This document shows positions 60,606 to 64,000 of a stretch of DNA of 64,000 nucleotides, one piece after another; the stretch's first letter is position 1; every line of letters starts with the position of its first letter. Where the stretch lies: positions 168,277,107 to 168,341,106 of the forward strand of contig CP136061.1 in assembly GCA_032622095.1 (NCBI GenBank), given 5' to 3'. Both the position numbers and the translations under genes were made by a program. The DNA comes from Siphonodentalium dalli (taxonomy: Eukaryota; Mollusca; Scaphopoda; Gadilida; Siphonodentaliidae). Under the pieces are notes generated by a model that saw only the letters and a list, made by a program, of their open reading frames with translations, did no database searches and was not told the DNA's origin.

Positions 60606-63600
60606 TTGGTATGGGTGTTCACCACTATAAGGACATTCAATGGCATATGTCCAATGTATGCACCGGACGACAGTATATCTTGTTTTTGCACTGATTTAAA
60701 TTTCATTAGTTTTGTTCTTTCATTTTGTATTCCACATTAGGCAGGACAGATCTCATTATTTTTGTCATTCTGTTTTGTCTTCCAGATTGGAGAGGGTACA
60801 ATATTTCAGATACTCGGAAGCATACAGAAGATGGCCACATCCAAGATAACGCAGCGAATCAAATGTCTGGTTATTGTTATAGCCCCTTTTTTAAAAAGGT
60901 ATATTGTTTTGCATCTGTCTGTCCGGACGTTCGTACGTACATCCGCCCAATGTCTGTTCATGCCATAGTGCTCGGTTCTGAATGAAATTTGGTATGGATG
61001 TTCCCTACTATGAGTATACTCAGTAGAATATTCCATCGTTTTGTTCAGATTATTCATTCTAGAGTTATTCATCTTTGTTTATCTGGAAATGTTGGCTTTT
61101 TGGTCTGTCTGATGTCTTTTCAGGACATAACTTGAACAATAATGCTCGGTTCTCAATGATATTTGGTATGGATGTTTACCACTATAAGGACATTCAATGG
61201 CATCTGTTCAATGTAATCACCGGACGACAGTATATCTTGTTTTTGCACTGATTTAAATTTCATCATTTTTGTTCTTTCATTTGGTATTCCACATTATAGA
61301 AGGACAGATCTCATTATTTTTGTCATTTTGTTTTGTCTTCCAGATTGGAGAGGGTAGAAGATTTCAGATACTCGGAAGCATATAGAAGATGGCCACATCC
61401 AAGATAACGCAGCGAATCAAATGTCTGGTTATTATTATAGCCCCTTATTAAAAAAGGGTATATTGTTTTACATCTGTCTGTCCGGACGTTCGTACGTACA
61501 TCCGCCCAATGTCCGTTCATGCCATAGTGCTCGGTTCTGAATGAAATTTGATATGAATGTTCCCTACTATGAGTATACTCAGTAGAATATTCCATCGTTT
61601 TGTTCAGATTATTCATTCTAGAGTTATTCATCTTTGTTTATCTGGAAATGTTGGCTTTTTGGTCTGTCTGATGTCTTTTCAGGACATAACTTGAACAATA
61701 ATGCTCGGTTCTCAATGATATTTGGTATGGATGTTTACCACTATAAGGACATTCAATGGCATCTGTTCAATGTAATCACCGGACGACAGTATATCTTGTT
61801 TTTGCACTGATTTAAATTTCATTATTTTTGTTCTTTCATTTGGTATTCCACATTATAGAAGGACAGATCTCATTATTTTTGTCATTTTGTTTTGTCTTCC
61901 AGATTGGAGAGGATAGAAGATTTCAGATACTCGGAAGCATACAGAAGATGGCCACATCCAAGATAACGCAGCGAATCAAATGTCTGGTTATTGTTATAGC
62001 CCCTTTTAAAAAAAGGTATATTGTTTTACATCTGTCTGTCCGGACGTTCGTACGTACATCCGCCCAATGTCCGTTCATGCCATAGTGCTCGGTTCTGAAT
62101 GAAATTTGATATGAATGTTCCCTACTATGAGTATACTCAGTAGAATATTCCATCGTTTTGTTCAGATTATTCATTCTAGAGTTATTCATCTTTGTTTATC
62201 TGGAAAAGTTGGCTTTTTAGTCTGTCTGATGTCTTTTCAGGACATAACTTGAACAATAATGCTCGGTTCTCAATGATATTTGGTATGGATGTTCACCACT
62301 ATAACTACATTCAATGGCATCTGTTCAATGTATGCACCCGACGACAGTATATCTTGTTTTTGCACTGATTTAAATTTCATTATTTTTGTTCTTTCATTTG
62401 GTATTCCACATTATAGACAGGACAGATCTCATTATTTTTGTCATTTTGTTTTGTCTTCCAGATTGGAGAGGGTTGAAGATTTCAGATACTCGGAAGCATA
62501 TAGAAGATGGCCACATCCAAGATAACGCAGCGAATCAAATGTCTGGTTATTATTATAGCCCCTTATTAAAAAAGGGTATATTGTTTTGCATGTGTCTGTC
62601 CGGACATGCGTTCGTACATCCGCACAATGTCTGTTCAATGTTATAACTTGAACCGTAGTGCTCGGTTCTCAATGAAATTTGGTATGGGTGTTCACCACTA
62701 TAAGGACATTCAATGGCATCTGTCCAATGTATGCACCGGACGACAGTATATCTTGTTTTTGCACTTGATTTAAATTTGATTATTTTTGTTCTTTCATTTT
62801 GTATTCCACATTAGGCAGGACAGATCTCATTTTTTTGTCATTCTGTTTTGTCTTCCAGCTTGGAGAGGGTACAATATTTCAGATACTCGGAAGCATACAG
62901 AAGATGGCCACATCCAAGATAACGCAGCGAATCAAATGTCTGTGGTTATTGTTATAGCCCCTTTTTTAAAAAGGTATATTGTTTTGCATCTGTCTATCCG
63001 GACGTTCGTACGTACATCCGCCCAATGTCTGTTCATGCCATAGTGCTCGGTTCGGAATGAAATTTGGTATGGATGTTCCCTACTATGAGTATACTCAGTA
63101 GAATATTCCATCGTTTTGTTCAGATTATTCATTCTAGAGTTATTCATCTTTGTTTATCTGGAAATGTTGGCTTTTTGGTCTGTCTGATGTCTTTTCGGGA
63201 CATAACTTGAACAATAATGCTCGGTTCTCAATGATATTTGGTATGGATGTTCACCACTATAAGGACATTCAATGGCATCTGTTCAATGTATGCACCCGAC
63301 GACAGTATATCTTGTTTTTGCACTGATTTAAATTTCATTATTTTTTATCTTTCATTTGGTATTCCACATTATAGACAGGACAGATCTCATTATTTTTGTC
63401 ATTTTGTTTTGTCTTCCAGATTGGAGAGGGTAGAAGATTTCAGATACTCGAAAGCATATAGAAGATGGCCACATCCAAGATAACGCAGCGAATCAAATGT
63501 CTGGTTATTATTATAGCCCCTTATTAAAAAAGGGTATATTGTTTTGCACGTGTCTGTCCGGACATGCGTTCGTACATCCGCACAATGTCTGTTCAATGTT

Positions 63601-63636
63601 ATAACTTGAACCGTAGTGCTCTGATCTCAATGAAAT
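60606..63636 (+). repeat. Higher-order repeat IV, unexpanded copy (hexamer, 3,031 bp)
   Basis: Monomers are B (60606, 557 bp), B (61163), B (61722), A (62280), B (62679) and A (63238). The three consecutive B units set it apart from the alternating A-B order of the left array. Confidence 0.9.
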
Positions 63637-64000
63637 TTGGTATGGGTGTTCACCACTATAAGGACATTCAATGGCATATGTCCAATGTATGCACCGGACG
63701 ACAGTATATCTTGTTTTTGCACTGATTTAAATTTCATTAGTTTTGTTCTTTCATTTTGTATTCCACATTAGGCAGGACAGATCTCATTATTTTTGTCATT
63801 CTGTTTTGTCTTCCAGATTGGAGAGGGTACAATATTTCAGATACTCGGAAGCATACAGAAGATGGCCACATCCAAGATAACGCAGCGAATCAAATGTCTG
63901 GTTATTGTTATAGCCCCTTTTTTAAAAAGGTATATTGTTTTGCATCTGTCTGTCCGGACGTTCGTACGTACATCCGCCCAATGTCTGTTCATGCCATAGT
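63637..64000 (+). repeat. Partial type-B monomer at the right edge
   Basis: It matches the start of the 60606 unit (CATTAGTTTTG, GGCATATGTCC) for all 364 bases available. The array continues past the window. Confidence 0.92.

Noticed and set aside
1-64000. CRISPR array
   Set aside because: Repeats are hundreds of bp long with no short-repeat and unique-spacer pattern. The whole unit is conserved.

Overview
The window reads as non-coding satellite DNA from a eukaryotic nuclear genome. About 58 of the 64 kb is one head-to-tail satellite family, broken by three inserted blocks: a 2.18 kb insertion at 18406-20583, and a 1.78 kb inverted-repeat transposon at 43115-44895 with an apparently identical second copy at 48338-50118. 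I see no protein-coding gene, rRNA, tRNA, CRISPR array or bacterial-style operon. The interrupting sequences are a TTA-flanked element full of minisatellites and a long-TIR, 9-bp-TSD transposon. Together with the AT-rich higher-order satellite they suggest an animal, perhaps a marine invertebrate. That taxonomic guess rests on general resemblance only and is weak.

Basic units. There are two related monomers. Type A is about 399 bp. Type B is about 559 bp and equals an A-like body plus a B-only tail of about 170 bp. Unit boundaries here are set arbitrarily at the conserved TTGGTATGG anchor. About 120 monomers are present, and all those I placed read in the + direction. A and B mostly alternate, and they are organised into higher-order repeats (HORs).

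Layout. (1) 1-21388: a homogeneous array of a 2,873-bp hexamer (A1-B1-A2-B2-A3-B3). Five near-identical copies are followed by a 1,917-bp copy shortened by unequal crossover (14418-16334), then a more divergent copy interrupted by the 2.18 kb insertion. (2) 21389-25614: irregular order, with AA and BB neighbours and one 165-bp deletion. (3) 25615-41270: a divergent version of the same hexamer (2,875 bp, twice), then a 4,953-bp 10-mer (hexamer plus compressed tetramer) present twice in tandem. (4) 41271-55497: a 5.2-5.6 kb higher-order unit. Two copies carry the long-TIR transposon at the same base, and a third partial copy (53182-55497) keeps the empty site. (5) 55498-64000: a 3,031-bp hexamer, one copy of which is enlarged by a 2,076-bp internal tandem duplication.

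Reading it as a system. No genes act together here. What the sequence records is how a satellite evolves: out-of-register crossovers leaving hybrid monomers, short conversion-like patches, two microdeletions, transposon insertion followed by co-amplification, and a gradient from a homogenised left side to more divergent sequence on the right. Every monomer also carries a splice-acceptor-like tract followed by an exon-sized block. Type B carries a 12-bp perfect palindrome. These are the two best candidates for a functional or ancestral signal inside the satellite. All comparisons were made by eye from the printed sequence.
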